From the NCBI GenBank assembly GCA_964017125.1, contig OZ024903.1, positions 78,551,028-78,615,027 of the forward strand: a stretch of 64,000 nt of DNA, written 5' to 3'. The notes beneath the pieces are model-generated. The model was not told where the DNA came from and ran no database searches. It was given only the letters and a program-made list of their open reading frames with translations. Origin of the DNA: Flabesymbios commensalis (lineage: Eukaryota; Annelida; Polychaeta; Terebellida; Flabelligeridae). Below, one piece after another: positions 36,401-46,845 of the stretch. Numbering within the stretch: position 1 is the stretch's first letter; every line of letters starts with the position of its first letter. Position numbers and translations under genes: made by a program.

Positions 36401-36842
36401 AATAGGTCATAGTTCTGAACCAGAAGTAGGTCAAAGTTCAAATACCTCAAAAGGCACAACTACACCCCCTAGGGGTGTTGTGTGTAAAATTTGAAGACAA
36501 TCGGACAAGTACTTTCAGAGATATGCTAAGGAAACGAATTGTTTACGGACGGCCCAACGCCGTAACATCATCATTTTCTCCTCTGCGACCTTGCGTATTG
36601 AATTCAGATTAAAAATATTTTAACCTGTTTATTATCCACCTGGAAGTAACCCACATACCAAAAATTGCTATCTTAGCTTATTTTCTTACAAAGTTATAGG
36701 CAAAAGAAGAGGCAAAAAAAAAACCGGAGGTAGAATCCATAGCTCCCTCCGTCTCACCTACGGTGACGGCGGGAGCTAAAAAAAAAACGGAGGCGGAATC
36801 CATAGCTCCTTCCGTCTCACCTACGGTGACGGCGGGAGCTAA
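33431..36842 (+). repeat. tandem-core repeat, copy C, with nested MITE
   Basis: Left end TAAACAAGACTACATAAG at 33431, a core of about fifteen units of 145-157 bp (33650-36210), the right flank with CTCCGGAAACGAA modules, and the terminal GGAGGTAGAATCCATAGCTC ... CACCTACGGTGACGGCGGGA GCT module present twice in tandem (36723-36779 and 36787-36842). A 599-bp MITE is inserted at 33935. This is the most complete copy in the window. Confidence 0.78.
33926..34542. mobile_element. MITE with 9-bp target duplication, 599 bp
   Basis: ATTTCATTC stands on both sides (33926-33934 and 34534-34542). Inside, the ends are CATTCTGACCTCAG and, on the other strand, CATTCTCCACACAT, so the very ends pair for only 6 bp. 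A better inverted pair lies a little inside: CTCTGATACCACACGC against CTCTGTAACCACACGC (14 of 16). The 9-bp duplication fits Mutator-like elements. No coding capacity. Confidence 0.7.
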
Positions 36843-37403
36843 TAAATTGCAATCGTTTCCCACAATACAGGTAATATAATTTTATGAGTTTTATTAGGTA
36901 ATCCATCAATACGTCTGAGACACTTCCTCCACGCGGTATAAAATGCCTCAGGAGCATGATGGAGTAGTCCCAAAGTTGGGAGCCGTACAAAATGAATTAA
37001 AAAGTTTTCTGTTAACATTACCTAAAAGTTGATAAAACCAAAGCTTGATAACAACTGATTCGTTCTCAAAGATGAATCATCAGTTGATTAATCAAAGACT
37101 CGCAACTCATCAAAGCTGTTGACATTTCACGAGTGGCTCTAGCTGTGAGTTCACAGTTAGACCCCTGGATATATTTTAATATTTGTCCTTTAATATGGGC
37201 CGTATTGTTAAAAAAAATTTTGTTAATGTAACTGTTATTGCAAAAAAGTAATCACATTTAATCGTATTGTTAATATATATTTTTGTTAGGTAACTGTTAT
37301 TGCAAATAATTTATTCACATTCAGGCCTAGAATCATATACCGGTAGGCCTACTATAAATAATAAATCGCATTTAATCACAGACTATACCGTACAGAATCT
37401 AGC
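36843..37403. other. no gene seen
   Basis: AT-rich DNA. An imperfect direct pair around GTAACTGTTATTGCAAA occurs at 37229 and 37290. Confidence 0.35.
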
Positions 37404-37654
37404 AAAACCCTTTCAAGCCTGACTTTACATTGTCATCTTCATCTACTACAAGCCGCGAATTGCTGCCGCAATTCTCGACTTGTAGTGGATGAAAATGATT
37501 TGAGGTGGGTGAAAAATTAAAGAAAATTGCCGTGTTTTGGTAAACCAGTTTAATGGAAATTTTCATTTTAAAACCACTAGTTGTATGGAAATTAAGTCTG
37601 TTTTCAGGGATGTAAAATGATGCTTTAATGCATCGTGAGGGCTTAAAGGGTTAA
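37404..37654. mobile_element. piggyBac-like MITE relative, 251 bp
   Basis: Ends are AACCCTTTCAAGCC at 37406 and GGGCTTAAAGGGTTAA at 37639-37654. The right outer bases are TTAA, the left AAAA, so one target copy may have mutated. A central hairpin-like stretch (GCGAATTGCTGCCGCAATTC) resembles the centre of 52813-53043 (GGAAATTGCGTTAGCAATTCC). A similar but weaker stretch is at 45910-45960. Confidence 0.5.
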
Positions 37655-37859
37655 TACAAGGCCTTCCGTAAATAATTCTTGTCAAGTAACGATCACAGCA
37701 AATAATTTAATCATAATCTCTATAATAATTATTTATCTAACATAGGCCATTACAGATCCAGACTCTAGTCTATAGGCCTACAGATCTAATATAATTATGA
37801 CTAATGTTCAAAAATTGAATTATGATTTTATTTTCACTGTTTTATAATGCATTCTAACG

Positions 37860-37975
37860 TTGTGGCGAACCTTCCTATGACATTTGTGGCGAACCTTCCA
37901 AAGCTGTGGCGAACCTTCCAATTTTTATGGCGAACCTTCCTGTGGCGAACCTTCCCTGTGGCGAACCTTTCTGAT
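37860..37975 (+). repeat. GTGGCGAACCTTCC minisatellite
   Basis: Six imperfect units of about 14-25 bp, all containing TGGCGAACCTT. The reverse complement of the repeat at 27795-27870, including the flanking CTAACGT. In both places a TACCCGCCGTCAG MITE lies within a few hundred bases. Confidence 0.75.
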
Positions 37976-38014
37976 GTATACCCTCTATCATGTCTATGAG
38001 ACTATGTCTATGAC

Positions 38015-38442
38015 TATACCCGCCGTCAGATTAACCTGTATCGCATGTTTTTCGCTGATTTCTCAGTCAATTCTCAACCGATTTTGATGAAATTTTGCAA
38101 GGACTATTTTTTGGGTCAGGCGGCGACTTCCGTGAAATTTTCATAAAAAAATATTATGTAGTTCAAAAGTTAGACCATTTGACATGTAGTAAATTTGAAA
38201 TTACGACGTCCCTCTGTAAACCCATTAAACGGGTCAAATTAAAGTTTGTTTTTTAGCCGTGAATTGCATTACATGCCAGATGGTCTAACTTTTTAGCTAA
38301 ACAATATTTTCTGATGAAAATTTCACGGTAGTCGCCGAGTAACTCGCAAATAGTCCATACAAAATTTCATGGAAATCGGTTGAGAATTGACTGAGAAATC
38401 GTCGAAAAACATGCGATACAAGTTAATCTGACGGCGGGTATA
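38015..38442. mobile_element. long-TIR MITE, TA-flanked, 424 bp, copy 2
   Basis: TA, TACCCGCCGTCAGATTAACC ... GTTAATCTGACGGCGGGTA, TA. The arms continue inward: TCGCATGTTTTTCGCTGATT, CTCAGTCAATTCTCAACCG, and their complements at the far end. The shorter copy at 27453 has the same ends. The next element begins directly at its right edge. Confidence 0.85.
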
Positions 38443-39964
38443 TGTCTGAGCTTTCCAGACATCTCGCATCATTGCCACTTCGCCCCCCTTTCACCAGAGG
38501 ACGCTTCGCCGTCGAATTTGAATGAGACGTCTCGCATCATAGTCATTTCGCATCATAGTCATTTAAATGAGACTCACACATCATAGTCATTTCGCATCAT
38601 AGTCATCTCGCCCCCGTCGCATTGTAGCAGTAATAACCTTCCCACAGCTACAGGCCTATGAACATAGCAGTTAGACAAAGGACGTTGTATAAAACATTCT
38701 TGGCTAGACTGATCTTTCGCCGTCGCACCATAGTCATTTCACATTATAGTCACTTCCCTGTCGCATTACGCACAGGTATATTGAAATTAGTAAGAGCAGA
38801 GATATTTTATACTGGTAATAGGCCTAATGTTGACAAAGGAGTCTCGTGTGGCAGTATACAGAATGAATTAACCAGATGCACCAGATATAATTATATCGTT
38901 TATAGCTATGGAATAAGCCTAAGAATTTAGACAACTTTAATAAAATAAACGTAAGGATGGTAATAATGTCCACATGTATGTCTGTAGGCCCTTATGTCTG
39001 TCCGTCTGTATGTCTGTATGTCTGTCTGCTGGTCTGTGATAATTTCTTATTTACATTTCAGGATAACACAGCATTACTGAAGGGAAATAATATTCAGTCA
39101 TTTAAAAACAATACAAGATACAATATACTACAGCCTATGTAGGCCTATGCATAGTGACAAAGGCAAATTATGGTGGTTACATGCACTATATTAATGTGAA
39201 TAAAACATCTAAAAGTGTCTATAATGTGTATACATATCAAATCCATATCACCCAGCTCATTATTACCTACGTACCCAGCTAACACCCCACTGGTCACATG
39301 ACGTTGTTGCACCGTTGAATCAACGTCAATATCGTTGATTCGACGTTGATTTTGACTGTCATGCGTGTTTCACCCCATAAACTTCCAGTTTATGACATTA
39401 AACTGATGCGCGTTTCAGCCCATGAACTTATATTTTATGAAATTGAACTGCCATGACATTGAACCCGGCCCCACAAATAAATAATGTAACTATGTAAATA
39501 CTAATTATTTAATACTTTTGTACAGTGAGATTCATGAATATTGGTTTAATATGTTATTATATCATAATAAAGTCTGTTGTGTCACCATAGGCCTACACCT
39601 CACTAGAGAGCAGCAAAATAAAAATAAAATGAGATTAAAACAACTATATCCTGGTATAAATGTGTTTGTTTTCTTACAGTAGCGGATTCGATATATAATC
39701 ATAATGTTTCACCATGTTCACTGGAGTAGGCCTATAGCAAATATGATCTCTGCTAAATATATCTCTATGATGCGATAACTAGGCCTATAGAATGATAGGG
39801 TTTGGAATAAAATAGTGATGCATCAGTGTAGGACTATTATGGAATAATGACGGCGGAATGACTATGATGCGAGATGACTATGATGCGAAGCGTCCAACGA
39901 CGGGGGCGAAATGACTATGATGCGAAGTGGCAATGATGCGAGATGTCCGGAAACCATGTCTGAG
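38442..39964. mobile_element. 1.5-kb TIR element (copy L) with 9-bp duplication
   Basis: ATGTCTGAG flanks both ends (38442-38450, 39956-39964). The element (38451-39955) starts CTTTCCAGACATCTCGCATC and ends GATGCGAGATGTCCGGAAAC C; the inverted ends run about 30 bp into CATTGCCACTTCG. Just inside are tandem GCATCATAGTCATTTC units in both orientations. The interior has CAACGTTGATTCAACG-type palindromes and a (TGTC)n-like stretch at 38970-39030, and no transposase. The 8-9-bp duplication fits hAT or Mutator-like families. An inverted, incomplete second copy is at 43758-45353. Confidence 0.8.
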
Positions 39965-40560
39965 TATGACGTTCCATGCCAGGTAGGCTATAGACTAGTA
40001 TAGTATATCTCCCACATAGATTATAAAATTCTCCCCCATGTGTGGGTTGATTTGGACATGGTTGGGGAGCATTTGGACATGATCTCCTATAATAATGCGT
40101 GACATGTCAGCTGTGGAGTGTGGTTGTAGGCCTAAGTAAGTTGTAACGGACTGGGACCGGGTTACTTTTGCCTTTTGTTTTTGGCAGTTTTGCTTTTTTG
40201 GGGCGAGTTGACTGGACACCGGATTAAGCCTGCCCTACAATCCGTCCTAGTTTTTAGACTAGACCTACATGAAAGTACACTTGTTCACTATATTCTATGC
40301 CTACTATTTAGATCATACCGAATAAAATAATCATTTACGCTTCCAAACCAAAAATTCAAAACCTACCGTCCGACATATTTTTCTCAGTACATTTTCTGTT
40401 GGTCACATGACTTTGAATTGGGTCAAAAATGACAAGCAGCTGTTGTTAACTTACTCTCAACTAGGGCCCAGGGCCATTCATTTCTGTGCTTGGGACTACG
40501 TCTTCGCGGATTGCAACATATCACGTTACCACCCACTCTTGTGACATTCTTGCCACATAG

Positions 40561-40671
40561 ATCCCAGTAAACATAAAATAGTTGTATAACATTTCTACAA
40601 TGTTGGACCAACGTTGAGGCAGCGTTGTATAAATGTAATTAGGCCTACAAATGTTTTGTGTTTACTGGGAT
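40561..40671. mobile_element. small MITE, CCCAGYAAACA family, 111 bp
   Basis: Starts ATCCCAGTAAACATAAAA and ends TTTTGTGTTTACTGGGAT. The inner arms pair imperfectly (TTGTATAACATTT / AACGTTGAGGCAGCGTTGTA). One of several palindromic elements here with CCCAGCAAACAC-like ends (see 44540, 56769, 59640). It lies in the left part of the minisatellite element. Confidence 0.7.
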
Positions 40672-40689
40672 GTCGCTCAAATCTGATCA

Positions 40690-41915
40690 CATTCTTTAAA
40701 TAGATGGCCCCAGGCCATATGGCCTACACCTGATACGTGGATGGCCCCAGGCCACACACTTTAAATAGATGGCCCCAGGCCATATACTTAAACTTAGTAC
40801 ATGCGGCCTGCAGCCACACATTTTTTAAGTGGATGGCCCCAGGACACACACTTTAGGTTGATGGCCCCAGGCCACACACTTTCAGTTGATGGCCCCAGGC
40901 CACACAATTATAGGTTGATGGCCCCAGGCCACACATTTTTAGTTGATGGCCCCAGGCCACACACTTCAGGTTGATGGCCCCAGGCCACACACTTATAGGT
41001 GGATGGCCCCAGGCCACACATTTTTAGTTGATGGCCCCAGGCCACACACTTTAGGTTGATGGCCCCAGGCCACACACTTTAGGTTGATGGCCCCAGGCCA
41101 CACACTTATAGGTTGATGGCCCCAGGCCACACACTTTCAGTTGATGGCCCCAGGCCACACACTTTAGTGGATATACCCCCAGACCACACTCTTTGATTAG
41201 ATGGCCATAGGCCACACACTTTAAATAGATGGCCCCAGGCCACACATTTTTAGTTAATGGCCCCAGGCCACACACATAGGTTGATGGCCCCAGGCCACAC
41301 ACTTTAAATAGATGGCCCCAGGCCACACATTTTAAGGTTGATGGCCCCAGGCCACACACTTAGGTTGATGGCCCCAGGCCACACACTTTCAGTTGATGGC
41401 CCCATGCCACGCACTTTAGGTTGATGGCCCCAGGCAACAGACTCAGAGGTTGATGGCCCCAGGCCACACATTTTTATTTGATGGCCCTAGGCCACACACT
41501 TTATAAGATATATGCGCCCAGACCACATAGTTTCAGTTGATGGCCCCAGGCCACATACTTAAAATAGATGGCCCTAGGCTACACATCTTTTAGTTGATGG
41601 ATCCAGGCCCCACACTTCAAATGGATGGCTTCAGGCCATATACTTTAGGCCCAGATAACACCACGTGTGTGGCCTGGGGCCATCAACTGATAGTGTGTGG
41701 CCTAGGGCCATCAAATTAAACTCTGTGGCCTGGAGCCATCAACTTAAAGTGTGTGGCCTGGGGCCATCTATTTGAAGTGTGTGGCCTGAGGCCATCTACG
41801 TAGGCCTATCAGGTGTGTGGCTGTGGCCCGAGGCCATCTAAGCATGATTTATTAAAGCTTAAGTAATCTTAATTTGGATGGCCCCAGGCCACACACTTTG
41901 GAATTGATGGCGTAG
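40690..41915. repeat. minisatellite, about 27-bp unit, about 40 copies, two orientations
   Basis: Consensus TTGATGGCCCCAGGCCACAC plus ACTTTAG; units vary from 24 to 32 bp mainly in the AT-rich part. TGGCCCCAGGCCA is close to a palindrome. About 35 forward units are followed by about seven in reverse (GTGTGTGGCCTGGGGCCATC) and one more forward. The open frames with repeated CGLGPST come from this array and are not genes. It is not a CRISPR: there are no distinct spacers. Confidence 0.95.
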
Positions 41916-42005
41916 TAAAATATCGATTCGAAAGTAGTTCTCAGTTTAAAAGATGGCCCTGGGCCCTAGTTGAGAGTAGAAAAACAACGACTGCAAATGA
42001 CAAGC

Positions 42006-42593
42006 CGAGCTATACTATAATTTAGATAGGGTTTCTAGACACTTCGTACCGTGTCCACATCGTAACCTACCACTTCGTACCAGAAAGCTACCAGCTCGTA
42101 CCAACGTACCTACCACTTCGTACCAGAAAGCTACCACTTCGTAATTAGTAGCCTACTATAGTAGACATGTTTGCTATATGTAGGCCTAGGCTATATGTAT
42201 GGATTACATTCTGAAGATTATTCAGAATCATCAGAAATAAATATATGTCTTTGTCTTAATTATTTAGATCTAGACAGGTTTATTATGCTTTGTACCAGAA
42301 GGTCATAAGAACAAACATATGTTTTTGTCTTAATTAGGCTAGTAGACAGGTTTATTATTCTGATACTGGAATTATTCAGACTCATCATAAATAAATATAT
42401 TGCTTTGTCCTAATTATTTGGACAGGTTTATTATGAGATATATATGTAGGCCTTGTCAAAGTCATGCATTTCTGTGTGTATTTCATTATATTGCATCGTA
42501 TTGCATCAATCCTTTATTTAATTTTGACAACGATATATGGGCCTACAGGTGTAAGTCTTTATCTTTTAAATTTGATAATTGATGATCGATGAC
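42006..42593. repeat. short tandem CTACCACTTCGTACCAGAAAG units, otherwise AT-rich
   Basis: At 42040-42145 about three and a half units of ACCACTTCGTACCAGAAAGC occur. The rest is AT-rich, with a triplicated stretch TTTGTCTTAATTA...GACAGGTTTATTAT near 42250, 42328 and 42405. Confidence 0.6.
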
Positions 42594-43626
42594 TAGGGGA
42601 GGACGGGGCATGTTCGAACCCCGGGGCACGTTCGCACCCTGCTGGTAACTCAGAATTAAGGGCCACCTGGTGAATTTAAAATATATTTCATGATGTACCT
42701 CCACCCTAAGTCACTGTTTCTCCCAAAATTCATCAGCTACAGTTTTTTTGTTTTGCTCTCGATTCAAATATGTGATTTTCGTCTCATTTTATGTTATTTA
42801 GGTTAATTTTTCTAAATACTGTGTGAACTATAGTTTTAGTAGTTAAGTAACCATTTGTTGTTCTATAAATAGAACACAGAGGTATACAACATACAGGGAA
42901 AGTATTTTCGAACCATCACAAGGGGAACGGGCAATAATTGGGGTTGAAGCTGAAATGGCATTACGGGGCACGTTCAAACGCGTTCGGACATGCCCCGGAA
43001 AGGGTGTGAACATGCCCCGAAGTAGCCTCACAACCAATGGTCATAATTGCAGCATAGTTTATCTTATTCACACATGTCCACACTCACCCTTACATGCTGG
43101 CACTCACTCAGCCACACATTATAACACTTTTTCATACAACACATGCTGTTTTGTCTGGTAACCAGGCTGTTGGTGGATAACCGTGATAAATGCCGCCAGT
43201 GGTGCGCCGGTGGCCTGATGGACAAACTTCCATTGCCCACTGCTGGCAACGTTTTGGGAGACTGGCAATGTGCTGCTACCTTGTGAAGGGCAACATCACA
43301 CTGTTGGTATATATGCAAAATGCAATAATAAAATACAAAGGATCGTCAATTATTGTCATTGTTGTATTGCACTTTAATAACCGGGGCATGTTCGAACGGT
43401 ACTGGTCGGACATGCCCCAGAGGCGGGGCATGTCCGACCACTCTGGTTGTAATCACATTTTGTGCTATATTTTTTAAAATATACAATACAACTAACTATA
43501 AATTTTAGTGGGGCATCATACATGTGGAAGCACTGTATGTATGCAATAATGAGTGATTTAGGCAAATATCTAGTGAACAGGTATGCATTATGTCTTAAGG
43601 GTTCGAACATGCCCCGTCCTCCCTTA
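42594..43626. mobile_element. TA-flanked TIR element with GGGGCATGTTCGAAC subterminal repeats
   Basis: TA (42594-42595), GGGGAGGACGGGGCATGTTC at the left and GAACATGCCCCGTCCTCCCT then TA (43625-43626) at the right: about 27 paired bases with one or two mismatches. At least six more copies of the word GGGGCATGT(T/C)CGAAC, in both orientations, lie inside (42621, 42963, 42985, 43007, 43382, 43410, 43424). 1.03 kb, no transposase. Same plan as 10430-12342. Confidence 0.82.
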
Positions 43627-43757
43627 TATGATTACTACAGGTGGGCCTGCTAAGTGTTTAAAATTCAGATCACAGCTTTCACCCGTGCAAGCCGATATTT
43701 ATAATTTATGTTTGGTAAATACTGTACTAGTGCTTAAATAATTTCAACAATTCTAGA

Positions 43758-45353
43758 CTGTAAGAAAACAAACACATAGCCAGGATATAGTTGTTTTAAT
43801 TTCATTTTATTTTTTACTTTGCTGCTCTCTAGTGAGGTGTAGGCCTATGGTGACACAACTGACTTTATTATGATATAATAAAATATTAAACCAATATTCA
43901 TGAATCTCACTGTACAAAATTAATAAATAATTAGTATTTACATAGTTACACTATTTATTTGTGGGGCCGGGTTCAATGTAATGGCAGTTCAATTTCATAA
44001 AATATAAGTTCATGGGCTGAAACACGCATCAGTTCAATGTCATAAATTATAAGTTTATAGGGTGAAACACGCATCATAGTCAAAATCAACGTTGAATCAA
44101 CGTTATTCACGTTGATTCAACGTCGCGATAACGTCGTGTGTGCAAGGGAGTTGTTAGCTGGGTAGGTAGATAATAATGAACTGGGTGATATGGATTTGAT
44201 ATGTAGGCCTATACACATTATAGACATTTTTACATGTTTTATTCACATTACTATAGTGCATGTAGGCCTAACCATCATTTGCCTTTGTCACTATGCATAG
44301 GCCTACATAGGCTGTAGTTATATATTGTATCTTGTATAGTTTTTAAATGACTGAATATTATTTCCCTTCAGTAATGCTGTGTTATCCTGAGATGTAAATA
44401 ACAAATTATCACAGACCAGCAGACAGACATACAGACATACAGACAGACATAGGGGCCTACAGACATACATGTGGACATTATTACAATTTTTACGTTTATT
44501 TTATCAAAGTTGCCTAAATTCTGAAGCTTATTCCATAGCTACCCTGCAAACACTGTACGTAATATAACGTTCGTTAAGGACCCATTTTCGTCATTCATGG
44601 ATGAACGTAACGAGGACGTGCTAGGTACGTAGTCATAATAACCCTAACGTCCCCAGAACGTCCCAATAACGCTACATTTATGTTTTACGTTCTAAGGACG
44701 TAAATGGGAGTTCACAGAATTACGTCCTAATTACAAATACTGTTTTACGTCATAACGTCCCCACAACGTACAGCATTTCGTACTTAGGACGTAATTCTGT
44801 GAACTCCCATTTACGTCCTTAGAACGTAAATCATGAATGTAACGTTATCGGGACGTTCTGGCGACGTTAGGGTTATTATGACTACGTCCTTAGCACGTCC
44901 TCGTTACATTCATTCATGAATGACGAAAATAGGACCTCAACGAACGTTATATTACGTACAGTGTTTGCAGGGTATAAACGATATAATTATATCTGGTGCT
45001 TCTGGTTAATTCATTCTTTATATTGCCACAAGAGAGTCCTTTGTCAACATTAGGCCTATTACCAGTATAAAATATCTCTGTTCTTACTAATTTTAATATA
45101 CCTGTGCGGAGACTTAACATGTGATAATGCGACAGGGAAGTGACTATGATGCGAAATGTTCATAGGCCTGTTACTACTGCTACAATGCGACGGGGGCGAG
45201 ATGACTATGATGCGAAATGACTATGATGCGAGATATCTCATTTAAATGACTATGATGCGAAATGACTATGATGCGAGACGTCTCATTCAAATGCGACTGC
45301 GAAGCGTCCTCTGGTGAAAGGGGGGCGAAGTGGCAATGATGCGAGATGTTTGG
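43758..45353. mobile_element. 1.5-kb TIR element, copy R, inverted and truncated, with nested MITE
   Basis: Nearly all of 43758-45353, read on the other strand, matches 38451-39680: GTGTTTGTTTTCTTACAGT, GGTGTAGGCCTATGGTGACA, GGCCGGGTTCAATG, CAGACAGACATACAGACA, GATGCGAAATGACTATGATG. It lacks the counterpart of 39681-39955, and its outer end is GCGAGATGTTTGG. The 431-bp MITE at 44542 is an extra insertion absent from copy L, so it came later. Copies L and R can form a stem of more than 1 kb around a loop of about 4 kb. Confidence 0.82.
44540..44974. mobile_element. ACGT-rich long-palindrome MITE, 431 bp
   Basis: TA, CCCTGCAAACACTGTACGTA ... TACGTACAGTGTTTGCAGGG, TA. The arms pair over about 200 bp with few mismatches, including GGACGTAAATGGGAGTTCAC and AATAACCCTAACGTC. 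The word ACGT and close variants recur about every ten bases. Copy L shows the empty site (ATAGCTATGGAA region), which supports a TA target. A truncated copy is at 47918-48263. Confidence 0.9.
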
Positions 45354-46731
45354 GCCTATACACAGTCATAATCAGTTGATATATTCCTTACTAGCTGATT
45401 GCAGAAAAAACAAACTGACTGTATCAAAATAGAACTGTTATTTAATAAAATGTCAGACGCACTGTAGGCCTCAAAACGTCAACAGTGTATAGGCCCATTA
45501 CTATAATCAGTGCAGGTGTTGCCGCTAATTGCCACAGACATTGTTATGAAAACACACCTTCGCATCGCCTAAGCCGCTAATTCTCGCACGGCTGGCACCC
45601 TTTGGATATGTAGAGAGATGCAGACTTAGAGGCCTAATTAATTAATTAATTTGAAAAATAGTAGGCCTATGGCCGTTTGTTATTCCCGATAATCATGTGT
45701 TATAAATTATAATAAAACGTTTATAAAGTACAACATGCTCAATATTAGTGTCATTATATGTGATGTGCCATATGAAAACCGGCCCTTCCCCACTAATCAC
45801 TACTATAGTCATTATTAATTCATTCTTTTAGGCGATCAAGTCACTGTTATTGATGCAAATATTTCGTCTCAAATTACATAAAAAGAGTAGGCCTAATGTC
45901 CACACACTTGAAGTTGTGACTTGCAGCAGCGAGGCACAACTCCAAGTGGGTGAAAAAATGAAAAAACTTAACTTTTAAGGATTGAATTCAATTGACAAAT
46001 AGTTTAAATAAAGTAAATCAACATCTTTTCGCAAAGCCTATTTTATGCAATAAAAATATTGTATTGTCTGAAAATATTGGCTATTGTCTCAACCTGTCAG
46101 CAGTCAGTGTACCATGCACTCCCTATTGATCTTTCATGAAATCACTGAAGTATCATTATGTGGCATCATCATATCAAGTATCCTTAGGACAGACAAATAT
46201 AACAAATTTAAAACATTTCAATTTCAGGTAATAGCACAATTCGATATATTTTCGTTTGAATCATCATTTTATCTAATCGGAAATCTGAGGTACCCAAACA
46301 CCCTTGATAACGATACAATAATCAAGTGTTTTTAACCACCTATACGTCTAAAACTATGGCAAACTAATATTTCATTATTATAAATATTTTGAAAACAACG
46401 CTCAATGGTCATATAAACAACGAGAACCACCTGATTTTGCTGTATTAAAACGGTCATGTTGTACGTGACATGATCGGTCACATTTCAAATTTGCAGTGTC
46501 TGTCATTTCGTCTGCTACTAACATTCCCATGATACACAATGTAACCTCTAAATCGAGACCCCTATGGAAATTTACTTTGTAAATATAGAATTTGACTTAT
46601 CTGATCAGTGTTAAGTGAGAAAAATGTGTTTGAACGAGGGACTATATTTCATCGGTCACAAAATAACGTTACGACCCAAGCCTCTACATACCATGTATGT
46701 GTACACGACGTCGTAATACCGCATCCACTGT
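45354..46731. other. no gene seen
   Basis: AT-rich; TAGGCCTA words; a weak relative of the 37404 element near 45910-45975. An 83-residue open frame near 46084 has no recognisable domain. Confidence 0.35.
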
Positions 46732-46825
46732 GAGTGAGTAAGGTTCAAATCATTTCACATCCACATTGCGGAGTGATATATCACTCCGCAATGTGGATGT
46801 GAAATGATTTGTACCTTACTCACTC
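46732..46825. repeat. 94-bp perfect-type palindrome without loop
   Basis: GAGTGAGTAAGGTTCAAATC ... GGAGTGATATATCACTCC ... GTACCTTACTCACTC: two arms of 47 bp with one mismatch and no spacer, centred at 46778/46779. No target duplication was recognised. Confidence 0.92.
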
Positions 46826-46845
46826 AAAGACATAATTACAAGCAT

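Larger units (their letters stand above)
40427..42005. mobile_element. foldback-like element built of a 27-bp minisatellite
   Basis: AAATGACAAGC occurs on both sides (40427-40437 and 41995-42005). The ends inside are an inverted pair, GTTGTTAACTTACTCTCAAC against GTTGTTTTTCTACTCTCAAC, running on into TAGGGCCCAGGGCCAT (about 40 bp in all). Between them is the array of TGGCCCCAGGCCACACACTT units, mostly in one orientation (40690-41650), with about seven units inverted at the right (41660-41850). Long ends made of tandem repeats with a 9-11-bp duplication recall foldback elements; the relation is inference. A small MITE sits at 40561-40671. Confidence 0.65.

Noticed and set aside
41051-41359. 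Open frame with repeated CGLGPST and CVAWGH
   Set aside because: It is the translation of the 27-bp minisatellite; the frame exists only because unit lengths happen to keep it open.
40690-41915. CRISPR-like array
   Set aside because: Units are contiguous with no unique spacers, the orientation changes, and the genome is eukaryotic.
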